A DNA stretch of 10,759 nt, taken from NCBI GenBank assembly GCA_023427865.1, contig JAEYZV010000683.1:1-10759 (forward strand). Direction: 5' to 3'. A program made the position numbers and the translations under genes. This DNA comes from Acidobacteriota bacterium. GTDB lineage: Bacteria > Acidobacteriota > Vicinamibacteria > Vicinamibacterales > Vicinamibacteraceae. This document shows positions 1 to 5,621 of the stretch, piece after piece. Position 1 is the first letter of the stretch. Every line of letters begins with the position of its first letter. A model generated the notes under the pieces. That model saw only the letters and a program-made list of their open reading frames with translations. It made no database searches and was not told the origin of the DNA.

Positions 1-12
1 CCCCCCCCCGGG

Positions 13-41
13 AGACAGCACGGGGAGGGACGTGGCTGTCT
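13..41 (-). terminator. Possible hairpin downstream of the barrel gene
   Basis: A 7-bp perfect inverted repeat (AGACAGC at 13-19, GCTGTCT at 35-41) can extend by two pairs across a one-base bulge. It lies about 15 bases past the stop codon of the minus-strand barrel gene. On that strand it is followed by a G-rich run, not a T-tract, so it is not a classical intrinsic terminator. It could instead end transcription in a Rho-assisted way or protect the 3' end. Bases 1-12 are a C-run and hold nothing else I can name. Confidence 0.25.
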
Positions 42-56
42 GCATCATGACCTCAC

Positions 57-1487
57 TCAGAAGGCGACGACGCCTTCGAGCATCAGGCCGTGGAACTTGC
101 CGCCGCTGCGGATGTTGGTCGGCGGGAAGCCCTTGTACTCCTGGCTGACGTATTCGAGCTTGGCGAGCAGCCCGGGGGTGATGAACCAGCCACCGCCGAC
201 CGCCACGCGGTCGACCGTGATGTCGTTGGCGATGCCGAGGAGCTGGCCGTTCACGCGGTTGAAGCGGGCGGCCACGTACAGCGGCTCGCCAGGGCCGACG
301 CGGTAGACCACGTCGCCTGCGAACTGATCCATCTGCCGCTTGCTCGTCTCGGTCGAGGCCTTGCCCTCGGCGCGCTCGAGCACGCCGAACAGCTCGAGGC
401 CGCGGAACTTCACGAACGGGTTCACCTGGAACGCGGTGACCTCATTGCGGAACCCCGGGTTGAGCAGGCCGGAGGTGAACTGCGCCGACTCGGTCGCCGC
501 GGTGTTCTCCATCACGTAGTAGTAGCGGGAGCCGGCGCGGTCGCCACCGTAGAGCGTGTTGCTCAGCGCCTTCTTGGTCCTGTACATCGAGCCCGTCAGG
601 CGCACCCGCAGGTCCTCGTTCATCTGACGGTCGAAGCCGAGCTTGCCGAGGTAGGTCTGGCCGCGCTTCTCGGGCGTCAGCACCGTGCCGCGGATTTCGC
701 CGCCGGTCACGCCGGCCATCGCAATCACGCCCTTGTGCCGCAGGTACACCTCGCCGCCGATCTCGGTGGTGAAGGCATCCATGATGTAGTTGCCGATGAA
801 CGGGTTGTAGATGGCGTTGCCGTTGTCGCTGCGGCGGAAGTGCGCGTCGCCGTAGTTGATCTCCATGTGGCCGACCTTGAGCGTCACGTACTTCATCAGC
901 GAGTTGAGCGGCTTGATGTCGATGGGCGACTCGTCGATCAGGATGAAGCCGTCCTTCACCCACGTCTCGTTGTGGTGACGCGACGAGAGGTAGGTGGTCA
1001 ACTGGACGCGCATGCCCTTGGCCAGCTGCGCGTGCAGCGTGAGGTTGGCCGTGGAGTTGTTGAACCCGAAGCCGATGTCGGCCAGCTGGTTCGTGTCCAC
1101 GCCGTTGACCACGACGGGGACGGCGCTGTTGGAGTGGCGCAGGTTCTGGACCTGGGTCGCGAAGTTGGCGCCGAAGTCGAGCTTGAAGCCCGTGTACTCC
1201 GGACCGGCCAGCTTGGGCGACTCGAACGTGTTGAGGCCGCGCTTGTCTGGCGCGCGCAGGTGCTGGATGGTCACCGGACGGCCTTCCGTGAGCATCTGCC
1301 GGAGTGCTTCCTGCTCCTCCTCTTCGGTGGTCTTGGTCGCGGCCGTGGAGCCGCTCTCGTCGGTGCCCTCGGGGGCAACGGCGACGTTGGCCGGCTCGGG
1401 CGATTCGGTACTGGCGGACTGCGCGAGCGCCGGGGCGGCGAGTAGCAGCGCCGCGCAGGCACACGTCGGGATGAAATGGCGATACAT
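57..1487 (-). CDS. Outer-membrane beta-barrel protein, operon partner of YceI
   Basis: This is a 476-residue exported protein. Residues 1-23 form a Sec signal peptide ending in ALAQ. An acidic, low-complexity linker follows (about 30-65, including EEEEQEALRQ). From about residue 95 to the end the protein shows the alternating polar/hydrophobic, Gly- and Tyr-rich strands of an outer-membrane barrel. It ends in Phe (LEGVVAF), the usual C-terminal signal for the BAM machinery. The block at 208-246 (GHMEINYGDAHFRRSDNGN, then the YNPF and GGEVY segments) looks like a conserved family core. The ATG at 1487 is supported by AGGGAG eight bases upstream (1496-1501). The gene starts 32 bases after the stop of the yceI-like gene on the same strand, so the two are very probably co-transcribed. 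From memory, similar barrels occur beside YceI proteins in Bacteroidota, but I cannot assign a substrate. Being a barrel is quite secure; the specific function is unknown. Confidence 0.8.
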   Translation of the reverse strand: MYRHFIPTCACAALLLAAPALAQSASTESPEPANVAVAPEGTDESGSTAATKTTEEEEQEALRQMLTEGRPVTIQHLRAPDKRGLNTFESPKLAGPEYTGFKLDFGANFATQVQNLRHSNSAVPVVVNGVDTNQLADIGFGFNNSTANLTLHAQLAKGMRVQLTTYLSSRHHNETWVKDGFILIDESPIDIKPLNSLMKYVTLKVGHMEINYGDAHFRRSDNGNAIYNPFIGNYIMDAFTTEIGGEVYLRHKGVIAMAGVTGGEIRGTVLTPEKRGQTYLGKLGFDRQMNEDLRVRLTGSMYRTKKALSNTLYGGDRAGSRYYYVMENTAATESAQFTSGLLNPGFRNEVTAFQVNPFVKFRGLELFGVLERAEGKASTETSKRQMDQFAGDVVYRVGPGEPLYVAARFNRVNGQLLGIANDITVDRVAVGGGWFITPGLLAKLEYVSQEYKGFPPTNIRSGGKFHGLMLEGVVAF

Positions 1488-1519
1488 GGTGAACACTCCC
1501 TGGGGAAACGCGCGTTGGG

Positions 1520-2137
1520 TTAGGTAAGCGGGGTCGAGAGCACGGTCTCGAACGTGACGGTGACCTTGGGATCGGTGCGCAGCATGCCCATCATGGCCTT
1601 GGGTGCAGCGATACCGAAGTCGGTCATCAACAGATCCACCGAGCCGGTGACGACGAGACGGTCGCCCTTGACGGCGGTGGCGAGATCGAAGGCGACTTCC
1701 TTCTCGACGCCCGCGATCCGGAGCGTGCCGATGGCGCGCAGCGCCTGTCCCTTGGGCTCGAGGCGTGCGAGGCGGAACACGATGTCGGCGTGCTCCTTGA
1801 CCTTGAGCGCCTTGTGCATGTTCTTGTCGAGGCCTTCCTTGGGCGAGTGCAGCGATGCGGCCGGGATGGCGATCTCGAAGGCCTGCAACGCGCCGGGCGC
1901 GAGCACGGCCGACAGCAGGTCGCCGTTCAGCCCGCTGGCCACCTGGAGCTTGGTCACGCGAACGGTCGTCGTCGATGCCGTGTAGTCGTGGATGTTGGAG
2001 GTGCCCGCAAGCGTCACCTTGGCGCTGGCGAGGGTGAGCGGGGCGCGCGAGGCGTCCTGGGCGAGCGCGGGGGCGGCGACCATGGCACACGCAAGGGCGC
2101 TGCCGAGCGCGGTACGAATGAGGGCGGACGAAGTCAT
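1520..2137 (-). CDS. YceI-family periplasmic protein
   Basis: This is a 205-residue protein with a Sec signal peptide (1-27, ending APALAQ) and a complete YceI domain from about 33 to 200. Diagnostic pieces are GTSNIHDY (45-52, the family's N-terminal strand motif), GLDKNMHKALK (102-112), LMTDFGI (170-176) and the final strand VTVTFETVL. YceI proteins have a lipocalin-like barrel that binds long isoprenoid or amphiphilic ligands in the periplasm. The ligand here cannot be read from the sequence. An upstream ATG at 2146 overlaps the Shine-Dalgarno sequence. The ATG at 2137 has AAGGA eight bases upstream, so I prefer it. It is the first gene of a two-gene operon with the outer-membrane barrel 32 bases downstream, and a sigma-54-like promoter lies just upstream. 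Plausible roles are handing a hydrophobic ligand to or from the barrel, or a stress response; both are inference. Confidence 0.92.
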   Translation of the reverse strand: MTSSALIRTALGSALACAMVAAPALAQDASRAPLTLASAKVTLAGTSNIHDYTASTTTVRVTKLQVASGLNGDLLSAVLAPGALQAFEIAIPAASLHSPKEGLDKNMHKALKVKEHADIVFRLARLEPKGQALRAIGTLRIAGVEKEVAFDLATAVKGDRLVVTGSVDLLMTDFGIAAPKAMMGMLRTDPKVTVTFETVLSTPLT

Positions 2138-2145
2138 CGTATGCA

Positions 2146-2150
2146 TCCTT
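2146..2150 (-). promoter_or_regulatory. Ribosome binding site deciding the yceI-like start
   Basis: AAGGA on the minus strand lies eight bases before the ATG at 2137. It abuts the alternative ATG at 2146 and so cannot serve it. This selects the shorter signal peptide, beginning MTSSALIRT. The same eight-base spacing is seen before the barrel, deacetylase and hydrolase starts in this window. Confidence 0.6.
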
Positions 2151-2186
2151 GAAAAAGCGGTGCGAACTGCACGCCCCCCTCTGATG

Positions 2187-2200
2187 GCAACTTGTGTGCC
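2187..2200 (-). promoter_or_regulatory. Sigma-54-like (-24/-12) promoter of the YceI-barrel operon
   Basis: On the minus strand the sequence is GGCAC, five bases, TTGC. This matches the core of the RpoN consensus (TGGCACG-N4-TTGCW) with GG and GC exactly 12 bases apart. Mismatches are the T before GG, the G after GGCAC and the final W. The expected transcription start is near 2175, giving an untranslated leader of about 38 bases before the ATG at 2137, which is normal geometry. No convincing -35/-10 pair was seen in the same stretch. An imperfect inverted repeat farther upstream (CGCAGG at 2233-2238, CCTGCG at 2262-2267) could be an activator site, but that is weak. The rest of 2151-2336 holds no coding signal I trust. 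Confidence 0.4.
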
Positions 2201-2336
2201 GAGCGCCAAACAGGTGGAAACCGTGGGAAATGCGCAGGAATTGGCCCGATCCCGCCCCTGGCCTGCGTGGTCTCCCGCGCGCCGGACGGAAATTCCCCCA
2301 GCACGTTCCCGCAGGCGGATCGCGGGACCGGGAGAC

Positions 2337-2353
2337 GCGGACGGGACGTCCGC
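2337..2353 (-). terminator. Hairpin at the end of the deacetylase gene
   Basis: A perfect 6-bp stem (GCGGAC at 2337-2342, GTCCGC at 2348-2353) with a five-base loop abuts and overlaps the TAG stop of the minus-strand deacetylase gene. There is no T-tract after it. It may cap the 3' end or help termination before the YceI operon, which starts about 200 bases further on. Confidence 0.3.
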
Positions 2354-3189
2354 TACGGTGCCTGTTGGAGGAGTGCGTCGACGCGCACCAACGTGTAGCC
2401 GCGAGCCAGCAGCTCCGACAGCAGTTCGTCGAACCGCCGGTGGAACTTGTCGGCGCGGCCAGGACCGGCACCCACGTGCAGCAGCAGCATGAAGCCGTTC
2501 AGCCCGTGCGGGTCGTCGCGCTCGCGGCGCAGGATGCTGTCGAAGATCGCGTCGGTGGGTACGAACTGCCGGGTGCCTTCTTCCGTGTAGTCGGCCGTCG
2601 ACCGCGTGCCGGGCGTGTGGCACACGAGCGTCATCCCCATCTCGCGCGTCCACGCGGCGATCTCGGCGGTGTACCACTCGTACGGCGGCAGGAAGATCGA
2701 CACGGCATCCTTCGGGACGCCGAGCGCGGCCAGCGCCTCGACGTTGCGCTCCAGGTCGTCACGGAACGCGTCGCGAGACACCAGCGTCTGCTTCGGCCCC
2801 TCCCAGGGGGCGTACAGCAGGTGGGCATCGGAATGAGGCCCGACGTAATGCCCCTCCCGCACCATCCGCCGCACGAGCGGCTGCAGCGCGGAGTCGCGAA
2901 GGAACGTGCCGGTGAGGAAGAACGACGCACGCACCTGCCGGCGCGCGAGCGCATCGAGAATCGTCGCAGCACTCTCGCCGAACTCGTGTCCCGTGAACAC
3001 GAGTGCCATGCGCCTGCGGTCGACGGGGCCACGCCTGATGCCGCCATCGACCACCGTGACGGCCGACGGCTCGGCGGGCTGGGTGTCGGCGCCGGAAACG
3101 CCCGATACCGATCGCCCGCCGGCCGCGAGCAGCAGCGCGCCCGCGACGAACGCCGCGAGCGCCCGTCGACTGTGGCCAATCACGCGCAC
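2353..3189 (-). CDS. Secreted polysaccharide deacetylase family (NodB-fold) protein, variant metal site
   Basis: This is a 278-residue protein with a signal peptide or N-terminal anchor (about 1-30, core AAFVAGALLLAAGG) and a NodB-homology domain from about 61 to 275. The second motif HSDAH (119-123), which supplies two metal-binding His in this carbohydrate esterase 4 fold, is intact. So are LPPYEWY (167-173, the third motif) and LLLH (235-238, the late His motif). The first motif, normally TFDD with the catalytic base and a metal-binding Asp, reads VFTGHEFG (64-71). T66 and G67 replace the two Asp, followed by H68 and E69. I chose the GTG at 3189 because GGGGA lies eight bases upstream and the signal peptide starts there. 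The frame continues to a GTG at 3333, but that would translate a REP-like repeat. The protein could cleave a different sugar or amide, or use a rearranged metal site. Family is secure; activity is not. Confidence 0.8.
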   Translation of the reverse strand: MRVIGHSRRALAAFVAGALLLAAGGRSVSGVSGADTQPAEPSAVTVVDGGIRRGPVDRRRMALVFTGHEFGESAATILDALARRQVRASFFLTGTFLRDSALQPLVRRMVREGHYVGPHSDAHLLYAPWEGPKQTLVSRDAFRDDLERNVEALAALGVPKDAVSIFLPPYEWYTAEIAAWTREMGMTLVCHTPGTRSTADYTEEGTRQFVPTDAIFDSILRRERDDPHGLNGFMLLLHVGAGPGRADKFHRRFDELLSELLARGYTLVRVDALLQQAP

Positions 3190-3202
3190 AGCATACGTCC
3201 CC

Positions 3203-3223
3203 GGCCGCGAGGATCCGGCGGCC
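3203..3223. promoter_or_regulatory. Inverted repeat in the deacetylase/acyltransferase divergent region
   Basis: GGCCGC (3203-3208) and GCGGCC (3218-3223) form a 6-bp inverted repeat with a nine-base spacer. It sits immediately upstream of the GGGGA ribosome site of the deacetylase gene. It could be an operator or a leader hairpin, or chance in G+C-rich DNA. A weak plus-strand promoter candidate (TTGCGT at 3238-3243 with a poor -10 near 3261) lies in the same 197-base gap. I do not regard it as established. Confidence 0.2.
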
Positions 3224-3313
3224 AAGACCGCATGAGCTTGCGTCTTCCCTCTCACTGGCAGATAGATCCTTGCCTGCGACATCCGGGCGCGTGCGGTTGC
3301 GCGCCTGTGTGCA

Positions 3314-3341
3314 CGTAGCCGTCGGCCTCGCACGGCGGACC
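3314..3341 (-). repeat. Degenerate REP-like palindrome
   Basis: The first 12 bases (CGTAGCCGTCGG) are identical to the reverse complement of the end of the intact repeats at 6933-6969 and 7027-7063. The remainder is recognisable but decayed, with a two- to three-base shortening. It lies in the non-coding gap between the divergent deacetylase and acyltransferase genes. That argues against the long upstream start codons of both genes (GTG at 3333, TTG at 3270). Confidence 0.45.
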
Positions 3342-3386
3342 AACACCCTCAGCGTCGGGCGGGGCCCGGCGCCCACATACGCCACC

Positions 3387-4115
3387 GTGGAACGACTGCA
3401 CGATCTCTCGGCGCTGTACGAGCGCTATTTCGAGGTGAAGCCGGCGAACACGCCGGCCCTGCTCGACGCGGCATACGCGCTGCGCTACCGCGTGTACTGC
3501 ATCGAGCACGCCTTCGAGAACCCTGGCGCGCAGACCGATGAGCGCGAGACCGATCGCTACGACGCGCACTCGGTACACGCGGTGCTGAACTACCGTCCGA
3601 CCGACGAGGTCGCCGGGTGCGTCCGGCTCATCCTTCCGGCGCGGGGACGGGGCCTCGATGCGTTGCCGATATGGACCCTGCTCGGAGAGGAGGAGCGGCG
3701 GCGCCTGGAGGCGCTGCCACGCTCGAGCACCGCGGAGATCTCGCGGTACGCGGTGTCCAAGGCGTTCCGACGCCGCGCCGGGGAGGAGCTCTACCCCGAC
3801 GTGGACGTCGACCTGAGCGCGGCCGACGCCCGGCGCCTCGCTCCGCACATGACGCTCGGGCTCTTCCGTGGCGTCGCGACGCTGGCAAGCGCACACGGCA
3901 TCACGCACCTGTGTGCCGCGATGGCCCCCTCGCTGCTTCGCCTGCTGGAGCGGTTCGGCCTCGCGTTCGAACGTCTCGGACCGCCGCTCGAGTACCACGG
4001 CGTGCGGCAGCCGTGCATCGCCGAGCTCCATGCCTTGCGCGCCGGCCTCTCGCGCGCGCAGGGCGAGTACTCACGCTTCGTCGAGGCGGCATTCGCCGAC
4101 CGCACCGAACGCTGA
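3387..4115 (+). CDS. PEP-CTERM/exosortase system-associated acyltransferase
   Basis: This is a 242-residue cytoplasmic protein of the autoinducer-synthase-like/GNAT acyltransferase fold, matching the exosortase-associated family (TIGR03694) over its whole length. Key blocks are YFEVKPANTPALLDAAYALR (14-33), RYRVYCIEHAFE (33-44), the YDAHSVHAVL strand (58-67), GCVRLILP (77-84), and AEISRYAVSKAFRRR (116-130), the family's most conserved segment. The family accompanies exosortase/PEP-CTERM loci, and its acceptor molecule is not known. The GTG at 3387 gives the expected family length (about 240). It lacks a good ribosome site, but longer forms from TTG 3270 would run through a REP-like repeat. 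No exosortase, PEP-CTERM protein or polysaccharide-synthesis gene is visible here, so it is an orphan within this window. It is divergent from a deacetylase-like gene, which may or may not be a functional link. Confidence 0.88.
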   Translation: MERLHDLSALYERYFEVKPANTPALLDAAYALRYRVYCIEHAFENPGAQTDERETDRYDAHSVHAVLNYRPTDEVAGCVRLILPARGRGLDALPIWTLLGEEERRRLEALPRSSTAEISRYAVSKAFRRRAGEELYPDVDVDLSAADARRLAPHMTLGLFRGVATLASAHGITHLCAAMAPSLLRLLERFGLAFERLGPPLEYHGVRQPCIAELHALRAGLSRAQGEYSRFVEAAFADRTER

Positions 4116-4156
4116 CAGGCGGGAACCCGACAGCACCGTACCCGGCACCCGCCCCC

Positions 4157-4177
4157 GCTCCCCGCTCCCCGCTCCCC
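4157..4177. repeat. Three-copy heptamer tandem repeat between convergent genes
   Basis: GCTCCCC is repeated exactly three times (4157-4163, 4164-4170, 4171-4177) in the 65-base gap between the convergent acyltransferase and PLP-enzyme genes. It ends three bases before the latter's stop codon. On the minus strand it reads as a G-run ladder (GGGGAGC). It may slip in copy number or form G-rich secondary structure in the transcript end. No other element is seen in the gap. Confidence 0.75.
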
Positions 4178-4180
4178 GCC

Positions 4181-5422
4181 CTACTGCGACCTGCCCCGCG
4201 CCGTCACCGGGATGACGCGCTCGACGCGGTCTCCGCGAATGCCGTACATGACGTCGTACAGGTTCACGACCGGATCGCAGTGCGGGACGATCATCTCGAG
4301 GCGGTCGCCGATCGCGTACGACCGTGTCGGCCCCTCCTTGAACGAGATGACGCCGAACTCGTCGGACGTCGCGGCGTACTCTGCGCCTGGCTCGCCGACC
4401 ACGCCTGCCCGCGGCGCGTTGAGCGTCAATGCCTTGGCGCCGGCGTCGGTCGTGAGGCGTCCGGGGAACCTGTTGTTCAGGACCGTCGCCACGACCGTGA
4501 GCGACGGCGCGAAGTCGGCGTACACCGGGTTGCCGTCCTCGCTGCCGATGGCGAGGTACTGCATGTCCATGAACACGTAACTGCCGACTTGCACGTCGGT
4601 GAACCCAGGCACGAGGTGCTGGATGTTGTAGGTGCCGGTGCCGCCGCCGCTGAAGATCTCGGTAGCCAGCCCCGCCTTCTTCATCGCCTCGTACGTGTCC
4701 GCGTTGGGCTGGATGCCCGCGAGCGCGCGGGCCTTGCGCGCCGCAAAGCCATTGACGTGCTGTGCCCCGCCGTCGTACGAGAGCAGCCCGCGCAGGCGCA
4801 ACGACGGCAGGCGATCGACCAGGCGCGCCACCTGCAGGGCGTCTTCCCCCGGCGGCACGCCCGTGCGCGTGCCCACCGCGACGTCGACCACCACGTCGGC
4901 CACGACACCGGCCTCCCTGGCCGCCTCGGACAGGTCTCGCGCGTTCTCCTCGGTGTCGACCGCCTGGATGAACGTAGGCGATCGCTTCCGCAACTGCATG
5001 GCCCGGCGGATCTTGGCCGGCGACACGTTGCTCGTCGTCATGCAGAGCCGGTCCACGCCCTGCGCGGCAAGCGCCTCGGCCTCGCCGAGCTTGGCGCAGC
5101 AGATGCCGATGGCGCCGGCCGCGAGCTGCAGCTTCGCGATGTCGGCGCTCTTGTGCGTCTTGGCGTGCGGCCGCGTGGCAAGGCCGAATCGCTTCACCGC
5201 GGCCTGCATGCCGGCGATGTTCCGCTCGAGTCGATCGAGGTCCACGCAAAGCGCCGGGGTGTCGAGGTCCCACTTCGACGTTCCGGCGGGCGTGCTGCCC
5301 TGGAGCGCGCGCGACACGTCGGCGGTGGCGTAGCCCTTCACCCCGCGAGGCACCCACACGTGCGCGCCGAGGGCGGCCGACGCCGCGAGGAGGCGGCGAC
5401 GCGATGCGGAAGCTGGTTTCAT
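4181..5422 (-). CDS. Tat-exported D-threonine aldolase / D-serine dehydratase-like PLP enzyme (DSD1 family)
   Basis: This is a 413-residue fold-type III (alanine-racemase-like) PLP enzyme. Residues 1-25 form a twin-arginine-type leader (SRRRLLAAS). The catalytic domain begins at WDLDTPALCVDLDRLERNIA (51-70). RPHAKTHKS (84-92) carries the presumed PLP lysine K88, and SGGGTGTYN binds the PLP phosphate. PHCDPVVN near the end holds H381 and D383, which match the divalent-metal ligands of D-threonine aldolase and D-serine dehydratase. Family members cleave D-threonine-type beta-hydroxy-D-amino acids to glycine plus aldehyde, or deaminate D-serine; the sequence does not tell which. ATG 5422 is chosen over GTG 5428 because a weak AGAG lies seven bases upstream. 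It is divergent from the alpha/beta hydrolase, which also has a Tat-type leader. Export of a PLP enzyme through Tat fits, since the pathway carries folded, cofactor-loaded proteins. Confidence 0.88.
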   Translation of the reverse strand: MKPASASRRRLLAASAALGAHVWVPRGVKGYATADVSRALQGSTPAGTSKWDLDTPALCVDLDRLERNIAGMQAAVKRFGLATRPHAKTHKSADIAKLQLAAGAIGICCAKLGEAEALAAQGVDRLCMTTSNVSPAKIRRAMQLRKRSPTFIQAVDTEENARDLSEAAREAGVVADVVVDVAVGTRTGVPPGEDALQVARLVDRLPSLRLRGLLSYDGGAQHVNGFAARKARALAGIQPNADTYEAMKKAGLATEIFSGGGTGTYNIQHLVPGFTDVQVGSYVFMDMQYLAIGSEDGNPVYADFAPSLTVVATVLNNRFPGRLTTDAGAKALTLNAPRAGVVGEPGAEYAATSDEFGVISFKEGPTRSYAIGDRLEMIVPHCDPVVNLYDVMYGIRGDRVERVIPVTARGRSQ

Positions 5423-5428
5423 GGGCAC

Positions 5429-5434
5429 ACTCTA
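5429..5434 (-). promoter_or_regulatory. Possible -10 box (TAGAGT) just before the PLP-enzyme start
   Basis: TAGAGT on the minus strand lies six bases before the ATG at 5422. If it is a -10 element, the transcript would be almost leaderless. The same hexamer lies shortly before the TonB receptor start (8463-8468). No clear -35 box accompanies either, so this is a weak call. Confidence 0.2.
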
Positions 5435-5456
5435 GTTCAATCCGCCATGGCCACAG

Positions 5457-5482
5457 CGTCGAGGTAGGGCCCGACGCCTACG
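5457..5482 (+). repeat. Diverged REP-like palindrome
   Basis: It shares the block GGCCCGACG followed by CTACG with the intact copies at 6933-6969 and 7027-7063. The two blocks are separated by C here and by G there. Two alternative short stems are possible: CGTCG (5457-5461) with CGACG (5472-5476), and GTAGG (5464-5468) with CCTAC (5477-5481). It lies in the 199-base gap between the divergent PLP enzyme and hydrolase genes. A further weak palindrome (CGTA at 5515-5518 with TACG at 5530-5533) follows, and I see no other element in this gap. Confidence 0.55.
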
Positions 5483-5621
5483 AACCTCCGCGCGCGGGAG
5501 CGTCGGGGAGTGTCCGTAGAGGCTCCGAGTACGTCTCCGCCGCGCCTCGCCCGGCGGCGGCGTCAGCCGTCCCACGCGTTTCGCATTGCCGCAACGCGGG
5601 CCGTGCGGCAGGATGTGGCGC

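Noticed and set aside
90..1445. 451-codon frame on the plus strand opposite the barrel gene
   Set aside because: It mirrors the codons of the barrel gene in G+C-rich DNA, has no domain, and shows the Ala/Val/His/Arg bias of an antisense shadow.
57..2471. One 804-codon open frame on the minus strand covering both the barrel gene and the yceI-like region
   Set aside because: Only its last 476 codons read as a real protein, with a signal peptide and ribosome site at 1487. The upstream part is the wrong frame across the yceI-like gene and is Arg/Pro-rich nonsense.
3617..5467. 616-codon plus-strand frame running through the acyltransferase and across the antisense of the PLP enzyme
   Set aside because: It overlaps two well-supported genes in other frames, and its translation is low-complexity Arg/Ala/His with no recognisable domain.
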